Positions 31,407-40,356 of a stretch of 64,000 nucleotides of DNA are shown piece after piece. Made by a program: the position numbers and the translations under genes. Below the pieces are notes generated by a model that was given only the letters and a program-made list of their open reading frames with translations, ran no database searches and had not been told where the DNA came from. Source of the stretch: CAWKAV01 sp963847735 (GTDB taxonomy: Bacteria > Desulfobacterota > Desulfuromonadia > Desulfuromonadales > BM103); assembly GCA_963847735.1 (NCBI GenBank), contig CAWKAV010000003.1, positions 1 to 64,000 of the forward strand, in the 5' to 3' direction. Each line of letters opens with the position of its first letter. Within the stretch, counting starts at the first letter, position 1.

Positions 31407-32634
31407 TCAAAGCATATCGAGCGGATCGACATCCACTTGCCACTGCAGCTGATCGGTATTCTTAAGCTCGTGCTGGGCCTGCAGCAGAACGTCGCGGATC
31501 GGTCTCAGCTCGGACGCTTGCAGAATCAGATGATATCGATACTTGCCACGCAACTTCTCGATTGGGGCCGGAGCCGGTCCCAACACACGACAACCTGGGT
31601 AGGTGGTTGCGAGCGGTTTCAATCGCCGACCAAGTTCATCCGCAAGTTCGGCGACTGCCGTCTCACTCGTTCCTCGGAAGATCAAGCGAATCATCGCGCC
31701 GTAGGGCGGATACCCAAACTGCTGCCGAATCGGCAACTCGTGGCCCGCGAACCGGAGATAATCATGCCGTTCGGCCGCTTGGATGGCGGGATGATCCGGG
31801 TTGTAGGTCTGCACGAAGACCCGACCGCCTTTCAGTCCGCGACCGGTTCGACCCGCGACCTGAGTCACGAGTTGGAAGGTCCGTTCGGCGGCACGAAAGT
31901 CGGGCAAATGCAGCGCGGTATCGGCATTGATGACGCCCACTACCGTGACATTGGGAAAGTCCAGCCCCTTGGCAATCATCTGCGTCCCGACCAGCACCTG
32001 GACGGCGCCGCTGCGGAACCGCGCCAAGGATTCTTCGTGGCTCCCGGGTCGGCGCATCGTGTCGGAATCCATGCGGAGGACGGTCGCTTCGGGAAAACGG
32101 GCCGCACCGCCGGCTTCCAAACGTTGCGTCCCCAATCCGCCGTAGCGGATCCCCTCAAAGCCGACACTGCGGGCAGACCGGGGCGCGGGAACGGTGAAAT
32201 CGCAGTAGTGACAAATCGCCCGTTCCCCTTCCCGATGATGGGTTAGTGCGAGTTCGCACTCCGGACATTTCACCACGTGCCCACAGGCGGGACACTGGAT
32301 ATGAGTCGAAAAACCACGGCGATTCAGGAGCAGGATCACCTGTTCGCCATTCCCGATCGCCTGCTTCATCGCCTGCAGCAGTCGGCGGCTGAGCGGCCCG
32401 CGTTGAAATCGTGGCTGAAACTCGTGTCGCAGATCGACGATGACCACATCCGGCATGGGCAAATCGAGGATGCGTTGCGGCATGGAAAGCAAATGTGCCT
32501 GGCCGGATTGGGCCATCACCCAGCTCTCCAGCGACGGCGTCGCGGACCCCAGTACCAGAGGAACCGCCTCGGAACGGGCCCGTTCCAGGGCCACATCCCG
32601 GCGCGTGGTACCGCGGCAGCGAGTCCTGTTTGAA
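31407..32634 (-). CDS. priA: Primosomal helicase PriA, C-terminal part (5' truncated, one frameshift)
   Basis: From the join leftwards: FKQDSLPRYHAR, the classic PriA motif, then LVLGSATPSLESW and LLLNRRGFSTHIQCPACGHVVKCPECELAL with CHYCDF and CPQC, the two zinc sites. After a slip near 32165: GIRYGGLGTQRLE, LVGTQMIAKGLDFPNVTVVGVINAD, QVAGRTGRG and GYPPYGAMIRL. The end is VDVDPLDML at 31407. PriA reloads DnaB at repaired forks. The N-terminal DNA-binding and Walker A regions are missing at the chimeric join. Confidence 0.94.
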
Positions 32635-32645
32635 GAACAGAGAGT
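32617..32645. other. Probable chimeric join, planctomycete-like to Desulfuromonadales-like
   Basis: PriA (minus) is coherent only left of about 32634 and an RluA-type synthase (plus) only right of about 32632. Both are truncated at their N-terminal sides at the same spot. A short shared string (TGTTTGAAGAAC) lies between. Repeats, codon use and gene content differ on the two sides. Confidence 0.75.
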
Positions 32646-33076
32646 TTCTGCAGGAGCATTGGGAGCAGACCGACAAGCACTACCTGGCTATCGTCTGTGG
32701 GCGGCTGACGTCCAAAGAGGGCAGGATATCGACCTATCTGGCAGAGAACTCTGCCCAGAAGGTCTATTCGACCCTGAACACCGCCAGGGGCAAGCTCTCG
32801 CATACGGAATACAAAGTGTTGCAGGAAGCCAGAGGTTTCAGCCTGCTGGATATTCATCTCCTCACCGGCCGCAAACACCAGATCCGCGTGCATCTCGCCG
32901 GGCTGGGCCACCCGGTTGCGGGCGACAAAAAGTACGGCGATGGCGGCGCTGTTTCGAATCGACTCGCCCTCCATGCCAGATCAATCCGCTTTCTCCATCC
33001 CTTCAATGGCAGACCAATGACTTTTGACACCGGCATACCGGAGGACTTTGTCAGGCTGCTCGGCAAACTGTCGTAA
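32636..33076 (+). CDS. RluA-family pseudouridine synthase, C-terminal part
   Basis: About 146 residues corresponding to the C-terminal half of RluA/RluC/RluD-type enzymes: KHYLAIVCGRL, YKVLQEARGFSLLDIHLLTGRKHQIRVHLAGLGHPVAGDKKYG and LALHARSIRFLHPFNG. The GRxHQIRVH string is the family's third motif. The catalytic aspartate motif (GRLDxxTSG) should lie just upstream and is missing because of the join. Target uridine cannot be assigned. Confidence 0.88.
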   Translation, partial: NREFLQEHWEQTDKHYLAIVCGRLTSKEGRISTYLAENSAQKVYSTLNTARGKLSHTEYKVLQEARGFSLLDIHLLTGRKHQIRVHLAGLGHPVAGDKKYGDGGAVSNRLALHARSIRFLHPFNGRPMTFDTGIPEDFVRLLGKLS

Positions 33077-33185
33077 CAAGCCCTTCATGGTGTTGTTTCT
33101 GTTGTTGTGCGCATGCACGCGATCTTTTATACTCACGAACAGTTTTAAGTTGCAAAGTATCTCAAATAGCTCTGCTGGAGATGAC

Positions 33186-33419
33186 ATGGAAATCGATCTG
33201 GGCACGCTGCGCAACCTGCTCAACAAACGAACCGATGAAATTGAAACGATTGTTGCCGGGTCCGGCTACCTGGCCAGAACAGTTATCGGTGTCGGCACCT
33301 TCCTGCTCGACAACTGTGGCGATGTCGATTTGCTGACAGCCAGGCAACAGGTCACTTTTGAACGTTTTCTGAAGCCACTGCTGGAAGCATCTTCCCGGCA
33401 GCCAAACGCCAAACCATGA
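33186..33419 (+). CDS. Small hypothetical protein, 77 residues
   Basis: ATG 33186 follows GGAG by five bases. The product begins MEIDLGTLRNLLNKRTDEIE and is rich in helix-forming residues, with no signal peptide and one cysteine. I do not recognise a family. Its stop overlaps or abuts the thyX leader, and it lies between the RluA fragment and thyX on the same strand, so it is probably co-transcribed. An upstream extension to 33024 lacks a ribosome site and overlaps the synthase end. Confidence 0.65.
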   Translation: MEIDLGTLRNLLNKRTDEIETIVAGSGYLARTVIGVGTFLLDNCGDVDLLTARQQVTFERFLKPLLEASSRQPNAKP

Positions 33420-33494
33420 CCCGGGCAGCTTGTCTCTTCAGCCTGAATATCGGCTGTTTTTTTCTCAATATTAAAGGTAATGCAGGAGCAATCT

Positions 33495-34417
33495 ATGAAA
33501 AATCAGGACGCTGTTTCGTCCCGGCCGCGTCAGCGCCGACCTTGACGACTATCCTCGGTGTTAAATTCCCGGTCCTGGATGACGGATTTGTTCGCGTCAT
33601 CGATTACATGGGGACCGATGCTTCCATCGTGCAGGCCGCGCGCGTCTCTTACGGGGTCGGCACCAAGCAAGTCAGTGAAGATCGCAACCTGATCCGCTAC
33701 CTGCTGCGCCACAGGCACACAACCCCTTTTGAAATGTGTGAACTCAAGCTGCACGTGCGGGTGCCGATGGACTGCTGGCGGCAATGGATCCGGCACAGGA
33801 CGGCCAGCGTCAACGAATACTCGACGCGTTATTCAGTGGCCGTCGATGCCTGCCGCAGCACTCGGCCGGATGAGTGGCGCTCGCAATCGGCTGTCAACAA
33901 GCAGGGCAGCGGCGAGGCGATCAGTGCCGAACTCGGCGACAAGTTGAGCAAATCTGAAGCCGAATTTCATGCCCTCAGTAAGCAGCTCTATGCAGACCGC
34001 CTCGAGTGCGGGGTGGCACGCGAGCAGGCCCGCAAGGATCTGCCGCTCTCGACCTACACAGAGGCCTACTGGAAGATTGACCTGCATAACCTGCTGCACT
34101 TTTTGTCTCTGCGCATGGATTCCCATGCCCAGTACGAGATCCGCAAATATGCTCAGCTTATCGGTCGGGAAATGGTCAGTAAATGGGTTCCGTACACATG
34201 GGAGGCTTTTCTCGAATATCGCTTGAATGGCCTTTACCTGTCTGACTCCGAAACCAGAATTCTGGCGCTGCTTGGACAGGGCAAGAAAGCAGATGCCAAC
34301 CAATTGCTTTATGAGATGAGGTGGCTGCAGGACAAAGAATCGGTCATCAAGGAGTCGCGAGAGGCTTCTGAGTTTAAAGAGAAGCTGCAGAAAATGGGGA
34401 TGCCGGTGCCCTGGTGA
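33495..34417 (+). CDS. thyX: FAD-dependent thymidylate synthase ThyX (start region frameshifted)
   Basis: Diagnostic ThyX motif RHRTASVNEYSTRY is present, with RHRHTTPFEMCELKLHVRVPMDCWRQW before it and LPLSTYTEAYWKIDLHNLLHFLSLR after. The enzyme makes dTMP from dUMP using FAD and methylene-THF. AGGAG precedes ATG 33495 (MKNQDAVSSRPRQRR), which runs out of frame at about 33538; one missing base in the CC run there would join it to LTTILGVKFPVLDDGFVRV. Alternatively a downstream TTG at about 33541 starts the protein. The core is uninterrupted. Confidence 0.93.
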
Positions 34418-34452
34418 GTTGGCCGTTTGAGTCTGTCTTTTAACCTGTGTGA

Positions 34453-34482
34453 GTGCCGGGGCACTCCTTCAGGAGTGTCCCG
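34453..34482. terminator. Hairpin after thyX, REP-like
   Basis: GGGGCACTCCT-tca-GGAGTGTCCC is an inverted repeat of about 10 bp arms between convergent genes. It resembles the GGGACACTC palindromes found elsewhere in this segment, so it may be a decayed REP element serving as a terminator. Confidence 0.55.
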
Positions 34483-34486
34483 GACA

Positions 34487-34681
34487 TTATATTTTGGCAA
34501 ACGGACTCGGGTTGCAGAGATTTTTAGCGTGTTTGGCGACGGCGTTGCAATTGTGGCAGGTATGGCCGGGATCATCCATGAGGTCTGCCACTTGTTTTTG
34601 TTGTCCTTGTTTTCTTAATTCACAGATGTGCAACCAGTGCCCTGCAGGGTCTTTACACTCGGTTTTGATGGTCTCTGACAT
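34487..34681 (-). CDS. Small cysteine-rich protein, 64 residues
   Basis: ATG 34681 follows a strong ribosome site (CCAGGAGATCAT on the coding strand). The product (MSETIKTECKDPAGHWLHIC, then a CHNC pair) has five cysteines and several histidines, which would suit metal binding. No family is recognised. It stands alone between thyX and the sensor kinase, so its role cannot be inferred. Confidence 0.6.
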   Translation of the reverse strand: MSETIKTECKDPAGHWLHICELRKQGQQKQVADLMDDPGHTCHNCNAVAKHAKNLCNPSPFAKI

Positions 34682-34916
34682 ATGATCTCCTGGTAAATAG
34701 TGGTTGTTTGGTAGGCAAGTATATCATCCTTCCGCGGGCTTGCAGTCATGGAAAAACAGCAGAAAATTGAGGATAATAATGGCCGCTCGGTGAGCAGCCC
34801 TGGTAGCCAAAAACTTGTGCATGAAAGGGGCGCTTGAAGAGGTCTCTCAATGACACCCCTTGTTTTTGACTCAGTAGTCGTGGCTTTGGAGAGAGGCCCT
34901 CGAGTTCTCATGGATC
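34682..34916. other. Intergenic, no gene seen
   Basis: Spacer between two minus-strand genes; probably carries the promoter of the small cysteine-rich gene. A purine-rich inverted pair (GAGGTCTCTC / GAGAGAGGCCCTC) near 34838-34902 could form a hairpin after the kinase gene. Confidence 0.3.
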
Positions 34917-36899
34917 TTAAAACGGCAATGACACATAGAAAGAAGATCCTTTGCCGACCTGGCTTTCCACCCACACCTCTCCTCCGTGCAGGCTCACTGT
35001 TTCCTTGACAAGCGGCAGGCCCAATCCCGTTCCGCCAATGCGGCGATTATTGCTGTTGTCGATTCTATAAAATGATTCAAAGATTCTTTTGTATGCAGAC
35101 GAGTCTATGCCTAACCCTTCATCCGAGACCTTGACAACTAATGAGTCATCGGATCGATAAGCGGCAACTGCCACTGAACCGCCATCTGGCGAATATTTAA
35201 TGGCGTTGGAAATCAGGTTGAGAAAAGCCCTGTGTAACAGGTCTGCATCACCGTTGATCTCAGGCAGATCGGCCTGGCAATCAAGTTTCAACAGATGCTT
35301 GCGGGAAGCTCCTTTGAAAAGGTCGATAGCCTGATTTAGAATGGACTCAACATTGACTGACTGGAAATTTTTGACGCCCTTGCCGATTTTGATGGTTTGA
35401 AGATTTAAGAAATTGTCAAACAATTCAGCCAGACGCCCGCTTTCCTGGCAGATGATACCGAGATATTCCCTCCGCTGTGCTGCCGGCAAGTCCAGATCAA
35501 TCATCAATTCAGCATAACCTATCATGGCCGTGAGAGGGGTGCGGACTTCATGCCCCAGGGCACTGATCATCTCATCTTTCATGCGGTCCATTTCCAAGCG
35601 CTCCGAGATATCAACGGCTATCTCTATCCTGACCAGACGATCGTCAGGCCAATAGATTGCTCGACCGATGCATTGGTACCAGCGGTTGGTTTTTTCATTA
35701 TGTTGTTCGTACGTAATCGGAGGGCCGGGAGCACCATTAACGACCAGCTCGTCATTGTTACAGAAGGAGCAAGCTGAGGTTTGGTCAATATGAAAAAACT
35801 CAAAACAGGAATGCCCCTGCCAATCCTCTCCAAACTGGAGACAGCCATACTTGTTGAGATAAAGGATTTGCAGCGTTTCCATGTCCGCAACGTAGACAAC
35901 AGCTTCAAGAGAGTCGAATATTGACGTCATCTGGGCTGACTGGGTTGCCAAGGCAAGTTCTTTGTCTTGACGTAGTTTGACTTCTTTCTGCAATTCCGCC
36001 GTACGTCGTTTGACCGTCCAGCGCAGGTTTATTACCCAGATCGAAGCAATCGCCAACACAGCCAGAACCCATTTCACAATGTCGAGTGTGCGTAACCCGT
36101 ATTCGACCCTCAGGGATAGCCATCTCTGCCGAATGGTCTGGTGCTCTTCCTCTGTAAGGTTAAGCAGAACCCTGTCAATCATGCCCGCAAGTTCAGGCCA
36201 GTCTTTGCGCACGCCCATCGCCAGGGGGTCATCCCCGTAAGGGGTCGGACCAGCGACCTTCAGGTTGGTCAGGCCATTTTTTTCAATCAAATAGGTGCCG
36301 ATAGCCAAATTGCCTACGTACGCATCCGCACTGTTCAAAGTAACAGCCTCGATAGCTGATTCCGAATCGGGGTACTCTTTCAAGCGAACCGTTTTGACGT
36401 CTCGCTTCAGCCAGTCAGCGGTGATAAACCCCTGCTCGACCGCAACCGTCTTTCCACTCAGGTCAGAGATTTGTCCGATAAAGCCACTGTCTCTCCTTGA
36501 GAAGATGACCCAGGGGAAACTTATATAGTCATGAGTGAAATTCAGGAACTGCTCTCTTTCCTGCGTTCGCGTAATAAGCAGGATGAGTTCGACCTGCTCC
36601 CTGTTGCGAATGCTTTCGAGCGATTGTGACCAGGTCAGGTCCGGAACCGGAACAAACTCAATTCCCAAACGTTGCCCGACCAGCATGAGGTAGTCGTAAG
36701 CCAGACCTTGATAAGACCCTTTGTCGAAAAATTCGAAGGGGGGATAAGCCGATGAAACCCGTACATGAACTTGCGGATGTTGCTTAAGCCAGGCCTGTTC
36801 GGCCGGGCTCAATTGAATCGGGGCACAAAGGCCCGTTTGGCAACTCCACAGGGAGATGGCAAGGGCGATTAGAATGACACGGACTAGACCCTTAGTCAT
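34917..36899 (-). CDS. Hybrid SBP_bac_3-PAS sensor histidine kinase
   Basis: A 660-residue kinase. A signal peptide (VILIALAISLWSCQTGLCA) precedes one periplasmic solute-binding-type domain of family 3 (VHVRVSSAYPPFEFFDKGSYQGLAYDYL; GKTVAVEQGF). A helix near residues 270-290 (VKWVLAVLAIASIWVINL) leads to a PAS-like domain (FDSLEAVVYVADMETLQILYLNKYG, with CSFCNNDEL). The H-box SALGHEVRTPLTAMIGYAE, N-box NLISNAIKYSPDG, G1 DEGLGID and G2 GGTGLGLPLVKE are intact. It resembles BvgS/EvgS-type sensors that bind small molecules in the periplasm. No regulator is adjacent. Confidence 0.93.
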   Translation of the reverse strand: MTKGLVRVILIALAISLWSCQTGLCAPIQLSPAEQAWLKQHPQVHVRVSSAYPPFEFFDKGSYQGLAYDYLMLVGQRLGIEFVPVPDLTWSQSLESIRNREQVELILLITRTQEREQFLNFTHDYISFPWVIFSRRDSGFIGQISDLSGKTVAVEQGFITADWLKRDVKTVRLKEYPDSESAIEAVTLNSADAYVGNLAIGTYLIEKNGLTNLKVAGPTPYGDDPLAMGVRKDWPELAGMIDRVLLNLTEEEHQTIRQRWLSLRVEYGLRTLDIVKWVLAVLAIASIWVINLRWTVKRRTAELQKEVKLRQDKELALATQSAQMTSIFDSLEAVVYVADMETLQILYLNKYGCLQFGEDWQGHSCFEFFHIDQTSACSFCNNDELVVNGAPGPPITYEQHNEKTNRWYQCIGRAIYWPDDRLVRIEIAVDISERLEMDRMKDEMISALGHEVRTPLTAMIGYAELMIDLDLPAAQRREYLGIICQESGRLAELFDNFLNLQTIKIGKGVKNFQSVNVESILNQAIDLFKGASRKHLLKLDCQADLPEINGDADLLHRAFLNLISNAIKYSPDGGSVAVAAYRSDDSLVVKVSDEGLGIDSSAYKRIFESFYRIDNSNNRRIGGTGLGLPLVKETVSLHGGEVWVESQVGKGSSFYVSLPF

Positions 36900-37020
36900 G
36901 ATAGTCTCATCAGCAAACAGCGAAACCTGGAGAAATGAACCATTACGAAATCAGTCCAAAATTAGCTCAGAAGAGTGCGGAGGTCAAAAGAATAGGTTTC
37001 TTCATATTCCTTTTAACAAG

Positions 37021-37341
37021 CTAATTCTTTTTGTCTGCATTGACGGCCAACCCGCAATGCACACATTTGCGAACCGGCAGAAAGGTCGGGCCATTGGTGT
37101 GGAAGGTGTTACCGCAGGAGGGACACTTGACAACCGTCGCCAGACCGACGGCAATACAAAGGAGAACAATCCAGGCAGTAAACAGCTTGCCCATGGTGCC
37201 GCCCGAAGCCTGCATCTCAAGAGCGATGATCAGACCGGGTATGTAGATCAGGATGGTTGCCCACAAGATCCAGCGGCGGTTGCGAACCTTTGCCAGCCCC
37301 GGCCTGAGGGAAGCAAGGTCCCTGTCTTTCTGCTCACTCAA
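37021..37341 (-). CDS. Small two-helix membrane protein with zinc ribbon
   Basis: A 106-residue protein: a cytoplasmic start rich in charges, helices WILWATILIYIPGLIIAL and LFTAWIVLLCIAVGLATVV, then CPSCGNTF and CVHCGL, a zinc-ribbon-like double CxxC. No family name can be given. It lies 15 bases downstream of mgtC on the same strand and is probably co-transcribed. Confidence 0.75.
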   Translation of the reverse strand: MSEQKDRDLASLRPGLAKVRNRRWILWATILIYIPGLIIALEMQASGGTMGKLFTAWIVLLCIAVGLATVVKCPSCGNTFHTNGPTFLPVRKCVHCGLAVNADKKN

Positions 37342-37356
37342 GAAGGCCTCCCGGTC

Positions 37357-38056
37357 CTAGTGGTAATGAATCTTCCTGATCCCCTCGAGCTGCTTTATTG
37401 CTTGCGTCAACTCGTGACCGATCCGCTTCTGCTGCTGGGTGATGACCACCTGGAAAAAGAGTTCGTCTGCGACCAGGTCGACGTTGGAAATAAGATCCGA
37501 GATCAGGAGATTACGGACGGAAAAAATTTCCTGTAGCTCTTCGAGCAATCCATCGCGATTGACTGCAGTCACCGCTAGGGTCAGGAAGCGGTCCTTTTTA
37601 ATAATCGGATCGAGTTTTTTCAGAAAACTCAGGCTGACCAGCACCAGCAGGGTGGCGATCGCGCCGAGGCTGTAGAAGCCCATGCCGAAAGCCATACCCA
37701 GGCCGGCAACCGTCCAGAGACTGGCGGCCGTGGTCAAACCGCGCACCGAGGCCCCTTCCTTGAGAATGACCCCTGCGCCGATGAAACCGATGCCGGTGAC
37801 AATCTGGGCGGCAACCCGCGAAGGGTCAAGGCGCAACGCACTTTCGGCACCAAACATGCTGTACTTGAGGTAAAATGCTTCCGAAACTAACACCATGACA
37901 CAGGAGCCGACAGCAACCAGCAGATTGGTTCTCAACCCTGCGGGCCGACCGTGCTTTTCGCGTTCAAGCCCGACCAGGCCGCCGCTCAGTGCGGCCAACA
38001 ACAGCTTGAGCGGTAATGTCCAGCTCTATGCTACCCAGGAATGTCTCAAAAAACAT
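37357..38056 (-). CDS. MgtC/SapB-family membrane protein (frameshift near 38010)
   Basis: From ATG 38056 (MFFETFLGSIELDI) a single missing base near 38010 leads into LPLKLLLAALSGGLVGLEREKHGRPAGLRTNLLVAVGS, the MgtC signature. It continues with VTGIGFIGAGVILKEG and VRGLTTAASLWTVAGLGMAFG, then an ACT-like C-terminal domain (about 80 residues). Members aid survival at low magnesium or inside hosts; some inhibit F-ATPase. Reaction and regulation here are unknown. Confidence 0.9.
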
Positions 38057-38220
38057 GGTAGATCCTTTACTCGTCAACAAATTCGCTGTTATTACTATAC
38101 CTCATAGCAAGCCACTCACCAGTCCATCGGATCACATCATGCCGACCAGGCATGAACGACGGCTGATACTCTGGTAAACTGACCGCATGTTTACATTCTA
38201 CACTACCTGGAACGGACCAT
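38057..38220. promoter_or_regulatory. Divergent promoter region, mgtC / glgX
   Basis: About 164 bases between divergent genes must hold both promoters. I cannot place confident -35/-10 boxes. A weak GGA precedes the glgX start. Confidence 0.4.
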
Positions 38221-40326
38221 ATGACCCGCACCGACCATCATAAACGCCTGCTTGATGCCGTGACAACAGATTTTGCGGTGCTACGCGGTCATCCTCAACC
38301 GTTCGGTGTCAGCATCCTGGCCAGCGGCGTCAATTTTGCGGTCTTCTCCCGTAATGCCACGGCGCTCAGTCTGGTTCTGTTTCGACCGGGAGATCTTGAG
38401 CCGCTGCTTGAGTTTCCTCTGGACCCGAAGATCAATCGCACCGGGGATGTCTGGCATATCTGCCTGCAGGGGCTGGTGCCCGGCTTTGAATATGGCTACC
38501 GGGTTGCGCGAGACAACGGCAAGGACTCCCCGGTGCACCGTTTTGATGATCGGCAGGTTTTGCTCGACCCCTACGTCAGGGCCTTGTCCGGGCCATCTCT
38601 ATGGAGGGAGGCAACCCGCAAAGCATCCCAGGCCGGCAGCTGGCGCGGCATACTGGTGGAGGATACGTTTGACTGGCAGTTTGACCAACCGCTCAATCGT
38701 CACCTGGCCGACTCGGTGATCTACGAAATGCATGTGCGCGGCTTCACCCGCCACGACTCTGCGGCTGTCGCCAACCCGGGCAGTTTCCGTGGTGTCGTCG
38801 AAAAGATTCCCTACCTCCAGGGGTTGGGGATCACTGCCGTTGAGCTGTTGCCGGTCACAGAATTCGACGAAGCCGACAATTACCGCAAAAACCCTCTCAC
38901 CGGCGAAGCGTTGCATAACTTCTGGGGCTACCACCCGATCAGTTTTTTTGCGCCCAAGGCCGCTTACGCCGTCGACATGAGCGCCGATGCCCAGGTGCGC
39001 GAGTTCAAGGAGATGGTCAAGGCGCTGCATGCGGCTGGAATTGAAGTGATCCTCGACATGGTGTTCAACCACACCGGCGAAGGCAATGAAGAAGGGCGCA
39101 CCCTCTCCCTGCGCGGCCTCGACAACAGCGTCTACTATATCGTCGACCCTGAGAGCGGTGACTATGCCAACTACTCCGGCTGCGGCAACACCGTCAACTG
39201 CAATCACCCGGTGGTCCGCGACCTGATCATCGATGCCTTGTGCTACTGGGTCACCGAGATGCACGTCGACGGTTTTCGTTTCGATTTGGCCTCGATCCTC
39301 GGCCGCGGCTCCAACGGTGAAGTGCTGACCAACCCGCCACTGTTGGAACGGATTGCCGGCAACCCGGTACTGGCCAATACCAAGCTGATCGCCGAGGCTT
39401 GGGACGCCGCCGGTCTTTACCAGGTCGGCACCTTTCCCAACTTTGGTCGCTGGGCCGAATGGAACGGTAAATTCCGCGATGACCTCCGCCGCTTCGTGCG
39501 CGGCGATCAGGGGATGGTGCCATTTCTGGCCACCCGCCTGGCCGGCAGCTCCGACCTCTACCAGGATGACGGACGCGCCCCCTATCACAGTATCAACTTC
39601 GTGACCAGCCACGACGGCTTTACCCTTGCCGACCTGGTCAGCTACGAGGACAAGCACAACCAGGCCAACGGCGAATATAATGCCGACGGCGACAACAATA
39701 ATTTCAGCGCCAATCATGGTGTCGAAGGGCCCTGCGACGATCCGGTCATCCGTGCGTTGCGTGCAAAGCAGATACGCAACTTCGCAACCCTGCTGATTCT
39801 CGCCCACGGTGTGCCGATGCTGCTTGCTGGCGACGAAATGGGACGTAGCCAGGGCGGCAACAATAACGCCTGGTGCCAGGACAACGTTATCAGCTGGCTC
39901 GACTGGACCAGTCTCGAACAGAACCGCGACCTGTACAGCTTTTTTTGCAACCTGATTGCTTTCCGTCAGCACCATGCCCTGTTGCGACCACGTCATTTTG
40001 AAGGTGAGGAGAGTGGCGAACGGCGCCTGACCTGGCACGGCTTTGAATTGAACCGGCCCGACTGGGCAGAGACTTCTCATTCGTTGGGTATGCACCTGCA
40101 GGGCCAGGCTCATGAGGCGGAGATCTACCTGGTGGCTCATGCTGCAGACGAGGCCGCAGACTTCGCTCTGCCTCCCCGGACGAAGCAGGGCCCCTGGCGT
40201 CTTTTCATTGACACCGCCTTGACCGGGAGATCGGTCAGCGCAGTTCCGGGTCAGGAACCGGCGCTAGATAACCAGCGTCATTACCTGGTGCAGGAGCATT
40301 CAGTCGTGGTGCTGGTAAGTGGCTAG
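38221..40326 (+). CDS. glgX: Glycogen debranching enzyme GlgX
   Basis: Intact 701-residue GH13 enzyme. The N-terminal carbohydrate module (GHPQPFGVSILASGVNFAVFSRNA) precedes the barrel with VIYEMHVRGFTRH, LLPVTEFDE, VILDMVFNHTGEG and VDGFRFDLASILGR (nucleophile D). The acid/base E is in KLIAEAWDAAGLYQVG and the third acid in VTSHDGFTLADLVSYEDKHN. GRSQGGNNNAWCQDN is typical of GlgX/TreX isoamylases. It hydrolyses alpha-1,6 branches of glycogen limit dextrins. It stands alone, convergent with the TRAP operon. Confidence 0.96.
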   Translation: MTRTDHHKRLLDAVTTDFAVLRGHPQPFGVSILASGVNFAVFSRNATALSLVLFRPGDLEPLLEFPLDPKINRTGDVWHICLQGLVPGFEYGYRVARDNGKDSPVHRFDDRQVLLDPYVRALSGPSLWREATRKASQAGSWRGILVEDTFDWQFDQPLNRHLADSVIYEMHVRGFTRHDSAAVANPGSFRGVVEKIPYLQGLGITAVELLPVTEFDEADNYRKNPLTGEALHNFWGYHPISFFAPKAAYAVDMSADAQVREFKEMVKALHAAGIEVILDMVFNHTGEGNEEGRTLSLRGLDNSVYYIVDPESGDYANYSGCGNTVNCNHPVVRDLIIDALCYWVTEMHVDGFRFDLASILGRGSNGEVLTNPPLLERIAGNPVLANTKLIAEAWDAAGLYQVGTFPNFGRWAEWNGKFRDDLRRFVRGDQGMVPFLATRLAGSSDLYQDDGRAPYHSINFVTSHDGFTLADLVSYEDKHNQANGEYNADGDNNNFSANHGVEGPCDDPVIRALRAKQIRNFATLLILAHGVPMLLAGDEMGRSQGGNNNAWCQDNVISWLDWTSLEQNRDLYSFFCNLIAFRQHHALLRPRHFEGEESGERRLTWHGFELNRPDWAETSHSLGMHLQGQAHEAEIYLVAHAADEAADFALPPRTKQGPWRLFIDTALTGRSVSAVPGQEPALDNQRHYLVQEHSVVVLVSG

Positions 40327-40356
40327 AGAGGGGGATTCGAGTCGCTTGACAACTTC

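Noticed and set aside
38599..40140. Long minus-strand open frame opposite glgX
   Set aside because: It is the antisense shadow of a well-conserved GH13 gene; valine/glycine-rich product without motifs.
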